NCBI GenBank assembly: GCA_949448405.1 | Contig: CASTFX010000008.1 | Coordinates: forward strand, 1 to 18,497 | Direction of reading: 5' to 3' | From: an uncultured Clostridia bacterium | Lineage (GTDB): Bacteria > Bacillota > Clostridia > TANB77 > CAG-508 | DNA: 18,497 nucleotides | In this document: positions 7,501 through 16,700 of the stretch, piece by piece | How positions within the stretch are numbered: the first letter of the stretch is position 1 | Layout: each line of letters starts with the position of its first letter | Position numbers and translations under genes: made by a program | Notes under the pieces: generated by a model | Seen by the model: only the letters and a program-made list of their open reading frames with translations | What the model was told of the DNA's origin: nothing | Databases searched by the model: none

Positions 7501-7880
7501 TATTTTTTGACATCACCACCATTGTTATTAAATACTTCTAAAACTTTACTCATTCCAAACAATTTTATGTATTGATCAATTTTTTCTTTTCTACTATCCT
7601 TAAGATAAGGTTTTAAAGATAATAATAAATTAGACCTAGGGTCTTTTGAGTTACTGTTTAGTTTTTCCATAATAGTTTTCATTTTTAATATTGTTTCAAA
7701 ATCAATATTAGGAGAAGCATCAGAGGAATTTTCAGAGTCCTCTCTATTTTCAGACGAATCTGTATTTGAAGTGTTTGAGGTAAAAGAAGATAGTATATTT
7801 TTCATCTCATCAGGAATATTTCCCTCATTTACCATATTACTGAATTTACTAAAAAGTTCAGACATGTCATCATTATTCAT
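7500..7880 (-). CDS. Uncharacterised 126-aa protein with C-terminal LKPYL/DQYIKL motif
   Basis: Function unknown. The N-terminal 35 residues are helical and acidic. A Ser/Asn/Asp/Glu-rich linker follows (about 33-57). The C-terminal 65 residues form a compact helical unit with the motif NLLLSLKPYLKDSRKEKIDQ and then YIKLFGMSKVLEVF. I recall this motif from small Firmicutes proteins of unknown role, but cannot name the family. AGGAGG at 7889-7894 supports the ATG. It is the middle gene of the cluster, and its stop overlaps the start of the next gene. Confidence 0.75.
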   Translation of the reverse strand: MNNDDMSELFSKFSNMVNEGNIPDEMKNILSSFTSNTSNTDSSENREDSENSSDASPNIDFETILKMKTIMEKLNSNSKDPRSNLLLSLKPYLKDSRKEKIDQYIKLFGMSKVLEVFNNNGGDVKK

Positions 7881-7909
7881 ATCTTTTACCTCCTCTAAAA
7901 ATTTTATTT

Positions 7910-8068
7910 TTAACGATTATTATTGTTATTATTATTTATCTGTTTCATAATAGCTTCTTTATCTTTTTCATTAAGCATTTTTGAAGCTTGCTCTAATCCC
8001 TTTTGTATATCTGCTTTATCCATTTTAGAAAGCATAGCCATTAGTTTACCCATATCAATATTGTTCAT
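7910..8068 (-). CDS. 52-aa small protein with poly-Asn C-terminus
   Basis: A short gene read on the minus strand from the ATG at 8066-8068 to the TAA at 7910-7912. GGAGG (8076-8080 on the + strand as CCTCC) lies 7 nt upstream of the start. The product begins MNNIDMGKLMAMLSKMDK, continues as an amphipathic helical stretch with EQASKMLNEKDKEAI, and ends in seven Asn and an Arg. Its opening resembles that of the 126-aa neighbour (both start MNN-D-M followed by a helix), so they may be related helical modules. It is first in the three-gene cluster, 29 bp ahead of the next gene. No function can be assigned. Confidence 0.75.
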   Translation of the reverse strand: MNNIDMGKLMAMLSKMDKADIQKGLEQASKMLNEKDKEAIMKQINNNNNNNR

Positions 8069-8084
8069 ATTAAAACCTCCATTC

Positions 8085-8099
8085 GAGCAAGTGTTGCTC
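8085..8099. repeat. Short perfect inverted repeat upstream of the small-gene cluster
   Basis: GAGCAA (8085-8090) and TTGCTC (8094-8099) are separated by GTG. On the minus strand the hairpin lies just upstream of the GGAGG of the 52-aa gene, within its predicted leader. It could be a leader hairpin or an operator. The stem is only 6 bp. Confidence 0.4.
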
Positions 8100-8140
8100 T
8101 ATTATTTAAACTAATATATGTATATTCGATTTAACACTAA

Positions 8141-8167
8141 TATAGTATGAAGTAGAAAGAAAAATGT
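8141..8167 (-). promoter_or_regulatory. Candidate sigma-K/sigma-E type promoter for the three small genes
   Basis: The minus strand reads CATACTATA (8141-8149) with AC exactly 16 bp upstream (8166-8167). This fits the known sigma-K consensus of AC, 16-17 bp, CATANNNTA. It would place transcription about 65 nt upstream of the 52-aa gene. The consensus carries little information, so chance is possible in AT-rich DNA. No good sigma-A promoter was found in this direction. Confidence 0.35.
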
Positions 8168-8470
8168 TACTAAAATAAAACTCTTTAGACTTGTCATCCC
8201 TAAGAAATCTAGAAAAATGTAATGAAATTGAAATCAAAAAGTAAACAAAAATTAACAAAATATGTAAAAAAATTCAAAGGTAGTGTCCGTAGCGATAAAG
8301 ATAACGTAACTTGTATAGTATTAAAATGAGACTTGAAAAAAAAGTAGAAAAATGTTAAAAAAATAAAGTATATAACTATAATATTATGCCCAAATTATAG
8401 TTTTTAGCTATAATATGGATATTTTAGTCGTAATTTGTCAAAATTTACATAAAAAAATATGCGAAAAATA
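8168..8470. other. Long AT-rich intergenic region between divergent genes
   Basis: No gene is seen. It holds a 7-bp inverted repeat (ATTATAG 8394-8400, CTATAAT 8408-8414), a 9-bp direct repeat CTATAATAT (8376-8384 and 8408-8416), and a short GC-richer patch with an imperfect hairpin around 8289-8310 (GTAGCG ... CGTAAC). I could match none of this to a known riboswitch or RNA family. It probably contains regulatory sites for the surface-protein operon. Confidence 0.5.
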
Positions 8471-8499
8471 TTGAAAAATACTGAAATATAGAGTATAAT
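8471..8499 (+). promoter_or_regulatory. Sigma-A promoter of the surface-protein operon
   Basis: TTGAAA (8471-8476) and TATAAT (8494-8499) are separated by exactly 17 bp, the same architecture as the promoter at 858-886. Transcription would start near 8506, giving a leader of about 30 nt with AGGAGG at 8522-8527, 7 nt before the ATG. This predicts strong constitutive-type expression. Confidence 0.8.
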
Positions 8500-8534
8500 A
8501 TTAACTAGGATTATTAAATTTAGGAGGAATTTCT

Positions 8535-11500
8535 ATGGACAGAAAAATCATTTCAAAAGTACTTGCTACAATGTTAGCTTTTACCCTAACATTTGCAAAT
8601 GTCATTTTGCTTGGAATTTATACACAAGAAGCATATGCAGCAAGTACTGAATTAGAAACACAAGACACAGCAGTAAACAAAGCAAATATCGAATTCGATG
8701 CATATTTCTTAGAAGAAGGAGAAAAAAAGCATACTAAGAATGTAGATTTGGGAAATAACAAGGATATGTTATACCTAAATCTTAAAGTTTCTGAAGGGTA
8801 TTTATCAAATGCAGTTGTTAAACTAGAAGATGCAAACTTTAAAATAATTCAAGATGAAGAACAAACTCTTGAATTTATTCAAAGTATTAATTCAGAAGAA
8901 AATACTATAGTATTAAACAAAATAGAAAAAGGAGAGTCAGTAGTATTGGAGATACCAATACAAATGAATACTGATTCAAATTTTGATATCAATAATCTTG
9001 AAAAAATAGCTAAAGTTACTTTAGAAGGAACATTTGTAAATGTTAAAGCAAAAGAAGTAAAGATTTCAAAAACAATAGAAGTAAAAGCAGCTATTTCAGC
9101 AAAAGATATTGAAGCTGATTTAGATGGAGAGATATCTAAATATGTACAATTTAATGTAAATGGTAAAAAAGGTTTAATACTTCAAACAGTATTAAAATCA
9201 AATATTCAAAATAATATACTACCTGTTAAGCAAACAGAGTTAGAAATAGAAATCCCTGAAATAAATGGAGTAGCTCCAACAACAGTGGTATTATCAACTA
9301 TCTCTACAAAAGCAACAGATGGTAAAGACGGAAGAGTATTTGTAAAAGATGAAGATTACAAATACGAAAATGGAAAAGTTACATTATTAATTAAAAACGA
9401 AGAAAGAGAAGATAAAACAATATCTTGGGAAAAAGATAGTAAAGATGAAATAATTGTAACATGTGTATATGAAGAAGCAGCAATAACAAATATAGCTAAT
9501 ATGAATATTAAAGCAAATAGTAAAATTTCATTATATAATAATGTAGAAACTATATCTGCGCAAATTGATAAACCAATGACTTTACAAGAAAAAGTAGGAG
9601 AAATGGTTTCATTTGATATGCAAATTAATGAAGAAAAACTAGAGAAAGGTCAAATGTTAGTAGAAGAAGCAGAGGGCGCTATATATACAGAAAACCTAAC
9701 TGCAAATATTGGATACAAAGAATTAGTTAGTGGAATTATTTTAGAAAGTAATGTCAAATATGTAGATGAAAATGGAAATAAATATAATGCTGAACCATCA
9801 TACACATACACAAAAATATCAAGTGAAAACTTTTTAAGCATGCTTGGAGAAGAAGGATACATAAAAATTCTTGACAAAGACGGAAATGAAATTGCTACAT
9901 TAAATAAAGATAATTTAGAATATAAATATGAAAAAGAAACTACATATATAAAAATCGAAACATCAAAACCTCAAACAGAAGGTATATTAAAAATAGAAAA
10001 TGGAAGAAAAGTAAAATCTTTAGAATATGATAAAACACAAATGCAAATATTCAAAGGAATGAATATAGCAGTTTCTGGAAGTGTTATATTTGAAGGACAA
10101 GCTATAGTAACAGGTGAAGCTTCAAAAGATATAACTTTAGCAGAACCAAAAACAGTACTAGAAACAAGTATAAATAGAAAGAATTTATCAACAGTGGAGA
10201 TAAATGAAAAAGTTGAAATGAAGCTAGTATTAAATACTGCAGATTATTCAAAGAGTTTATATAAAAATCCAAAAATAGTAGTAGAATTCCCATCATATGT
10301 AGAAAATGTATCAGAAGGAAAAATAGGACTTCTATATGATAAAGAATTAAAACTTGGAAAAACTACAATGAGCAGAAATGAAGCAGGAAGGATATTGATA
10401 GAAGTTCCAATTACAGGAGAACAAACTAACTTTAATACTTCAGCAGTATCAAATGGAGCAACAATAGTAATATATGCAAATATTAAAGCAAATGAACTTA
10501 CACCAAATGTAAGTGATAATATTAAAGTATATGTAAAAAATGAAAATGCAACAACATATGAAACAGAAGAAAATGGAATGGGAGTATATAATATTCCTGT
10601 AAAATATGCTGCAGGAAATAAGATTATCACAAGAAATACAATATCTGGATATAATGCAGGAAATGAAGAAGTAAAAGCATTAAATGAAGCAAAAACTGCA
10701 GAAATTAATCCAAATGCAGAAGCAAGAAATGCAAAAGTAAAACTAGATATGGTAAATAGTACATCTAAAGACATAACAAACGTAACGATACTTGGAAGAA
10801 CACCATTTGCAGGAAACAAAACAGTAGTATCAGGAAAAGACTTAAATAGTAAATTCACAGCAAATATGGTAAGTGAAATATCTGCAACATATGGAATAGA
10901 TAAAAAAGATATCACAATATACTATTCAGAAGCAGAAAATGCAACTAATGACTTGAACAATTCAGAAAATGGATGGACAAAAAATCCTAATGATTTTTCA
11001 AAAGTTAAATCATATATAATAGTACTTAATAATTATACAGTAAAATATGGAGATAGAATATCTTTCGAATATAATGTAGAGATACCTGCAAATATAGGAG
11101 AAGAAGTTGCTACATATTCAACTTTTGCAGTATATTATAAAGAAATAATAGAAACAGAAGAAAAAGAAGTAGCTATGGTAGAAAATAGTACTTATCCTTA
11201 TGCTACACAAGTAATGAGCCATGCAGCACCAGAAGTATCAAATGTTGTTCAAGTAGAGGAAGCTGAACCAGTAGGATTAATTACAACAAAAGCAGAATCA
11301 GTACCAAGTAATCCAAATACACCAGAAGTTGAAGAACCAATAGGAACAATGGAAGCATTTTCAAGAGATGCTTTGAAAGTAACTGTTAAAAGAAGTGTAT
11401 CAGGAAATGAAATAACAAATGATACAGTAGTAAGAGAAGGACAATATGTAGATTATAATGTAAATCTATTTAATGACTCTGAAAAAGCAATAACTTTTGA

Positions 11501-13703
11501 TGTAGTAATTTCAAAAGAAAATGGAATGTTTAGAGTACTAAAAGCTACAGCAGTGTCATCACTAGATGAAACAACACCGCTTCATAGCTATGAGGAAGTT
11601 GAAGATGAAACAATAACAAAAAGGATAACAGTTGAACCAAAGAGTGTACAAACTGTAGAGTATTCTTTACTTGCAAATCCTAATACAAAAGGACAGAATT
11701 TAACAAATACTGTATCAATAATGCAAAATGGAAACAAAGTTGCAGATGATACAACAACAAGAAATGCAATAACAGAAGGAAAAGTTAAATTAAGACTAGA
11801 GTATAACCGTTATGAAGAAATGCTTGTATATAGTGGCTTGACCATGGACTTTGTATTAACTGCTAAGAATATAACAGGTACAGACTTATCTAATGTAGAA
11901 GTAAGCTTTGATTTGCCAGAATTATTGAAATTCTCAGATTATGATTTCTATAGAACAGATAGCGATTATGATTCATTTACAACAGAAGGAAACACAGTTA
12001 AATTTAAAATAAATAATTTAAAAGCAGGAGAAACAGCTACAATATATGTATTAACTAATGTAGCAGATTTTTCAGTATTTGAAAAGTCAAAAGATGTAAC
12101 AATTATGGCTAAGTCAACAATAGATGGGGAAACTTATACTTCGAACTTACTTACAAAAACTGTAAATCAACAAAAAACTTTGGTTAGGGCAACGATGTCT
12201 GGAAGTATACTTGATCAATATGTAGAGAATGGACAAGAAATAATATATACAATTGAAATAGAAAATTACGGAGCTATAGATGAAAAAAATTTAACAGTCA
12301 GGGATGCACTTCCTAAAGGTATAAAAGTACAAGAATATACAGTAATAGATGCAGAGGGTAAAGAAGTAACTACTGAGGAAAAATATGATCTCATTTTAAT
12401 AAGAGGTTTGGAAATAAAAGCAGGCGAAAAAATAACTGTAAAAATAAAAGCAAAAGTAAATCAAGATTTAACAAATGAAACATATTTAAGAAATATTGCA
12501 ACATTAACAGGAAATCGTTTTGAGAAAGTAGACACAAATAGTGTAGCATATATCTTAAAAAGAACAGAAGTAGAGAAACCAAGACCAGAAAACCCAAGCG
12601 ACCCAGAATTACCAGATGGACCAGATATACCAGTAGAACCAGACAACCCAGACAACCCAGATAATCCTGAAAATAAAACATTTGAAATAAAAGGTCTAGT
12701 ATGGAATGATGTGAATTCAGATGGTAGAAGAAATTCAGATGAAAAGGGAATAGCCGGAATAGAAGTAATGCTAATGAATAATAAAAAATCTGAATTTGTA
12801 AAAGACAGTAAAGGAAATGTAATTACAGTTAAGACAGATTCAAATGGAAATTATACATTCACAGGATTAGCCTCAGGAGAATATGTAGTAGTATTTGCTT
12901 ATAATACAAATTTATATAATGTTACTACATATCAAAAAGCTGGAGTAAATACAATGGAAAACTCAGATGCAATTGAAACAACAATAAAGATGAATGGAAC
13001 TATTAGAAAAGTTGCAGCGACAGATATAATATCACTTGGACAAGCAAATAAAGATAACATAGATTTAGGATTAATAGCTGCTCAGAAATTTGACTTTAGA
13101 CTAGATAAAAAAGTAAATACAGTAGTAGTACAAAATTCAAGAGAGACTAGATCATATACTTTCAAGGATAACAAACTTGCAAAAGTAGAAATTCCTGCAA
13201 AGAATATGAAAGGAAGTACTTTAACAATTGAATACAAGATTAGCGTAACAAACGAAGGAGATGTTGAAGGAACAGTAGGAAGCATAGTAGATTATGTACC
13301 AAAAGGTTTGACATTTAGTACAGAGATAAATCCTGAATGGTATGTAGGAAAAGATGGAAACTTATACACATCAGAGCTTGCAGATACTATAATCAAGCCA
13401 GGAGAAACTAAAGAAGTTTCATTAGTACTTACAAAAATAATGAAAGAAGATGCAGCAGAGATAATAAATAATACAGCAGAAATTGCAGAAAGTCATAATA
13501 CACTAGGATTAGAAGATATAGATTCGGTAGCAGGTAATAAACTAGAAAAAGAAGATGATATGAGTGAAGCAAACTTAATAATTGCGATTAAGACAGGAGC
13601 ACTTACATATACCTTGATAATTCTAGGAGTAGGAATGTTAACTCTAGTACTTGCTGGAGGAATATATTTAATAAAGAGAAAAGTTATAATAACTAAAATA
13701 TAG
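8535..13703 (+). CDS. Giant secreted surface protein, DUF11/SdrD_B multi-domain, membrane or wall anchored
   Basis: This 1722-aa protein has a Sec signal peptide (MDRKIISK, a hydrophobic core, cleavage near AYA/AS at residues 35-36). Residues 40-940 form a long series of beta-rich segments without a family I can name. At about 946-1085, 1083-1215 and 1217-1345 are DUF11-like modules; the third has the clear pattern GQEIIYTIEIENYG ... VRDALPKGI. A Pro/Asp/Asn-rich linker (about 1348-1381, PDNPDNPDNPE) leads to an SdrD_B domain at about 1382-1485 (GLVWNDVNSDGRRN, GIAGIEVML, DSNGNYTFTGL). A further DUF11-like module follows at about 1518-1680, ending in the EDIDSVAGN and EKEDDMSEA pattern. The C-terminus is K1686-T-G1688, a 20-residue hydrophobic helix and a basic tail (KRKVIITKI). 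This looks like a sorting signal but has no LPxTG. It is probably an extended surface stalk or adhesin. The next giant gene starts 22 bp later. Confidence 0.85.
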   Translation: MDRKIISKVLATMLAFTLTFANVILLGIYTQEAYAASTELETQDTAVNKANIEFDAYFLEEGEKKHTKNVDLGNNKDMLYLNLKVSEGYLSNAVVKLEDANFKIIQDEEQTLEFIQSINSEENTIVLNKIEKGESVVLEIPIQMNTDSNFDINNLEKIAKVTLEGTFVNVKAKEVKISKTIEVKAAISAKDIEADLDGEISKYVQFNVNGKKGLILQTVLKSNIQNNILPVKQTELEIEIPEINGVAPTTVVLSTISTKATDGKDGRVFVKDEDYKYENGKVTLLIKNEEREDKTISWEKDSKDEIIVTCVYEEAAITNIANMNIKANSKISLYNNVETISAQIDKPMTLQEKVGEMVSFDMQINEEKLEKGQMLVEEAEGAIYTENLTANIGYKELVSGIILESNVKYVDENGNKYNAEPSYTYTKISSENFLSMLGEEGYIKILDKDGNEIATLNKDNLEYKYEKETTYIKIETSKPQTEGILKIENGRKVKSLEYDKTQMQIFKGMNIAVSGSVIFEGQAIVTGEASKDITLAEPKTVLETSINRKNLSTVEINEKVEMKLVLNTADYSKSLYKNPKIVVEFPSYVENVSEGKIGLLYDKELKLGKTTMSRNEAGRILIEVPITGEQTNFNTSAVSNGATIVIYANIKANELTPNVSDNIKVYVKNENATTYETEENGMGVYNIPVKYAAGNKIITRNTISGYNAGNEEVKALNEAKTAEINPNAEARNAKVKLDMVNSTSKDITNVTILGRTPFAGNKTVVSGKDLNSKFTANMVSEISATYGIDKKDITIYYSEAENATNDLNNSENGWTKNPNDFSKVKSYIIVLNNYTVKYGDRISFEYNVEIPANIGEEVATYSTFAVYYKEIIETEEKEVAMVENSTYPYATQVMSHAAPEVSNVVQVEEAEPVGLITTKAESVPSNPNTPEVEEPIGTMEAFSRDALKVTVKRSVSGNEITNDTVVREGQYVDYNVNLFNDSEKAITFDVVISKENGMFRVLKATAVSSLDETTPLHSYEEVEDETITKRITVEPKSVQTVEYSLLANPNTKGQNLTNTVSIMQNGNKVADDTTTRNAITEGKVKLRLEYNRYEEMLVYSGLTMDFVLTAKNITGTDLSNVEVSFDLPELLKFSDYDFYRTDSDYDSFTTEGNTVKFKINNLKAGETATIYVLTNVADFSVFEKSKDVTIMAKSTIDGETYTSNLLTKTVNQQKTLVRATMSGSILDQYVENGQEIIYTIEIENYGAIDEKNLTVRDALPKGIKVQEYTVIDAEGKEVTTEEKYDLILIRGLEIKAGEKITVKIKAKVNQDLTNETYLRNIATLTGNRFEKVDTNSVAYILKRTEVEKPRPENPSDPELPDGPDIPVEPDNPDNPDNPENKTFEIKGLVWNDVNSDGRRNSDEKGIAGIEVMLMNNKKSEFVKDSKGNVITVKTDSNGNYTFTGLASGEYVVVFAYNTNLYNVTTYQKAGVNTMENSDAIETTIKMNGTIRKVAATDIISLGQANKDNIDLGLIAAQKFDFRLDKKVNTVVVQNSRETRSYTFKDNKLAKVEIPAKNMKGSTLTIEYKISVTNEGDVEGTVGSIVDYVPKGLTFSTEINPEWYVGKDGNLYTSELADTIIKPGETKEVSLVLTKIMKEDAAEIINNTAEIAESHNTLGLEDIDSVAGNKLEKEDDMSEANLIIAIKTGALTYTLIILGVGMLTLVLAGGIYLIKRKVIITKI

Positions 13704-13725
13704 AAGGAAAGGAGGTAAATGTTAA

Positions 13726-16700
13726 ATGAATAAATTAAAGAAGATGAGTATAGTTTTAATATTAGCTATGATATTTATTCTTTCTATATCTAGTAATGTT
13801 TTAGCAGCAAATTCATGGGTTGACTATAAAGATAATGAGTGGTTCATGGGTCAAGATATAAATGATTTAGCAAATGAACTTTGTGGAAAACCAATTTCAG
13901 CAGCTGGCGAAGGAAGCTACTTAGATTGGGATAATGCAGCGTGTATTGATCCTAGTACTCCAGGTCAAACACCAACAACATACAAGTGCGCAGGATTAAT
14001 CGACATAACAGGAGGAACTGGTAAGGTATACTTTGCAAATGAAAATGGGGAAATAGAAACTATAGAAATGACAGTAGAGAAGGCTGGTATGGTTGCATAT
14101 GTAACCAACTATGTAAATTCAAATTCAATTAAGCCAGGTAATAGAGTAGATTTAATACAAGCTCTAATGAATGAAGTATATCCAGAAGTAAAAGATCAAG
14201 GAAGTTTAGGACAAATTCTTGAAAATTATACAAATAATGGAATAATCAACGATTGGAATGGTGGTTATACAGCTGGAACAAAAAAGATACTAGAAGAAGC
14301 ATATGAATATGGAAAACAGGTAGCAACAGGAGAAGCATCAGAATTCATGGATGGAAGAATGATGATTGTCGGTGCTGCAAGTGGAAAAGCTCAAGCGAGA
14401 ATTGTTGTTTATGGAGGGCCAGGAGAACCACCACCTCCACCACCTCCATCAGAAGACGATAACCCACCAGTTATCGTAGTAGAAAAATATGATGCTTCAA
14501 CAGGAGGAAAATTAAACGGAGTTATATTAAATGCTGTTATAGACGATGTATACAGTAAAGCAGGAGAAGGAAATAACTTTACAATATACTTTGGAGATTT
14601 GTTAAAAGCAGATGGTGAACTTGTAGGAGAATTAAGCAACCCATATATGAATAATGCAGCTAAGTTATTAGACCCAAAATATGAATGTGGTGTTAGCTTA
14701 TCACAAGGGACTCTAAGCAGTTATGTTTATGGATTACTATATGGACCTCTTATGGCTAGAGTAACTGGAAGTCCAACATATCAACATTGGGCTCAAGTTG
14801 TAGCAGATTGTACAGAGGGATGTAGTAATGGTCATGCACACTGTAAAGGCGGATGTTATTGGTGCTCAGGAGATGAAGACCATAGTGGACATTGGGTAAA
14901 TGTACAAAGACACAAACATGATAAATGTCCAGATTACCAAGCAGCTATGGCAGCAGCAGTAGCAGCAGTAGGAGAATTTGCAGAAAAATATTGCGAAGAT
15001 ACAGATACAATAAGAAGATGGTTATATGAGTATCAATTCCATCCAGGAGAATCAGGAATAACTTTTGGAACTTCAACAGACAGTATACCTTATGGAGAAA
15101 TTGATCCAATAGAATTTATACACTCAGCTTATGAATTCTATATAGCTAACAAAGGAACACCATTAAAAGTAAGTCACCTTCTAAAGGTATATACAGGTGA
15201 TTTAAGAGTTGATATGACAGAACTTTCAACAGTTCCAGGTTACCTATTATGGAAAAATGAAAATACAAAATTCTTAAAGATACAATATGGTTATCCAAGT
15301 ATGGCTGGTGATAATGGTGGAGGAGACGTTACAAACTCAATGGACATCTATACTAACAGTGAAGGAACATATAAAGTATGGACTAACGATGAAGTAGAGA
15401 TGGAACATGAGGGAACAAAAGGCGAGCCAAGTGATGGAACATATGATGTTACAAGAATAAAATGTTATAACGAGCCAGATGATACAGTAGTATTAGAGGT
15501 TAACAAATATGGAGAGCTTACAAGCAATAAGAGAAATGTAGAAGCTACTTTCCAAATAGATTTAAAAGCAACAGAAACATATTGGGATGGTTCAACTAGA
15601 GTAAAAAATGCAAGATTTACTAAGAGTACCCAAAATGGAAGAATAGAATTTACATCAGGAGAGTATTGGGAAAAACTAGGAATAGATGTTATAAGTAGAT
15701 GGAAGGGTACTATAGATGTAACAGTTAAAGAGTTAAAAACAGATGGTAATTACATACTATGGGATCATGAAAAATCATTTAGAATTACATATAAATGGGA
15801 AGGAAATCCTCCAAGCATAACAGAAATATCAAATGAAAAAGAAGGACCAGGAGAAAATGCAATCGTAGAGACACCAAAAGGAGTTAAAGTAATACTAGAT
15901 GCATATAATACACCTAAGAGTGCACCACAAATAATAATTCAAAAGAATGATTTAAATGGTTCAGGATTAAGAGGAGCAGTGTTTAATGCAGTTATAACAC
16001 GATTAGATAACGGTGCTTCAATGAATATGTCTGGATTAACTACAAATGATGCAGGACAAATAATCATATACGCGGAAGACTTAGATAATTTCCCAAAAGG
16101 AAATAAAATAGATGTTATAAATAGATGGACAGGAACACTAAGAATTACATTAGTTGAAACTAGAGCACCAAATGGATATCAGTTAATAGAAGAACCAATA
16201 GTTGTAGATGTAAACTTTAGAGAAGGAAAAATAGTTTCAATGAGCTGTTCTAATCAGGATGTAACAGTAAGACCATATAATACTTCATATACAGATAATG
16301 GAGGATATAATGGTATAGCTCCAACAGGAACAATAACAATTAAAGATAAAATAAGTAATAGATTAAGAATAAGAAAAGTTGATGGAGATACAATACATCA
16401 AGATTACTTAGGAAATGAAGCAAGATTTAATGTTATATTAAAACTTTCACCAGATGGAAACTTTAAAGGAAAAAGCAAGATGTTTACAGAAACTGTAGAT
16501 GGACAAGGATATATTGACCTAACAAAACAAATAAATGATATGGGTGTAAATTTAGGACAATACTCAGGTGAAATTAATGTTATAATGAGAGAATTAAGAG
16601 GACCAAATGGCTATATAGACATAGAAGAAACAATTGAAGTTACTCTAATTTACAGAAATGGATATTTAATAAGAGTTAACTATCCAAACAGAGATGATTT

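Noticed and set aside
7923..8114. A 63-aa plus-strand reading frame opposite the 52-aa gene
   Set aside because: The minus-strand gene has a good GGAGG at 7-nt spacing and fits the cluster; the plus-strand frame has no convincing ribosome binding site.
8281..8340. Possible riboswitch in the GC-richer patch upstream of the surface operon
   Set aside because: The hairpin is imperfect and the sequence did not match any riboswitch core I know (c-di-GMP, preQ1, ZTP and others). It also lies upstream of the predicted promoter, so it would not be in the main transcript.
12591..12665. Short tandem PDN-type repeat in the first surface protein as a CRISPR or satellite array
   Set aside because: It is a coding Pro/Asp/Asn linker between domains with only a few imperfect 9-nt units.
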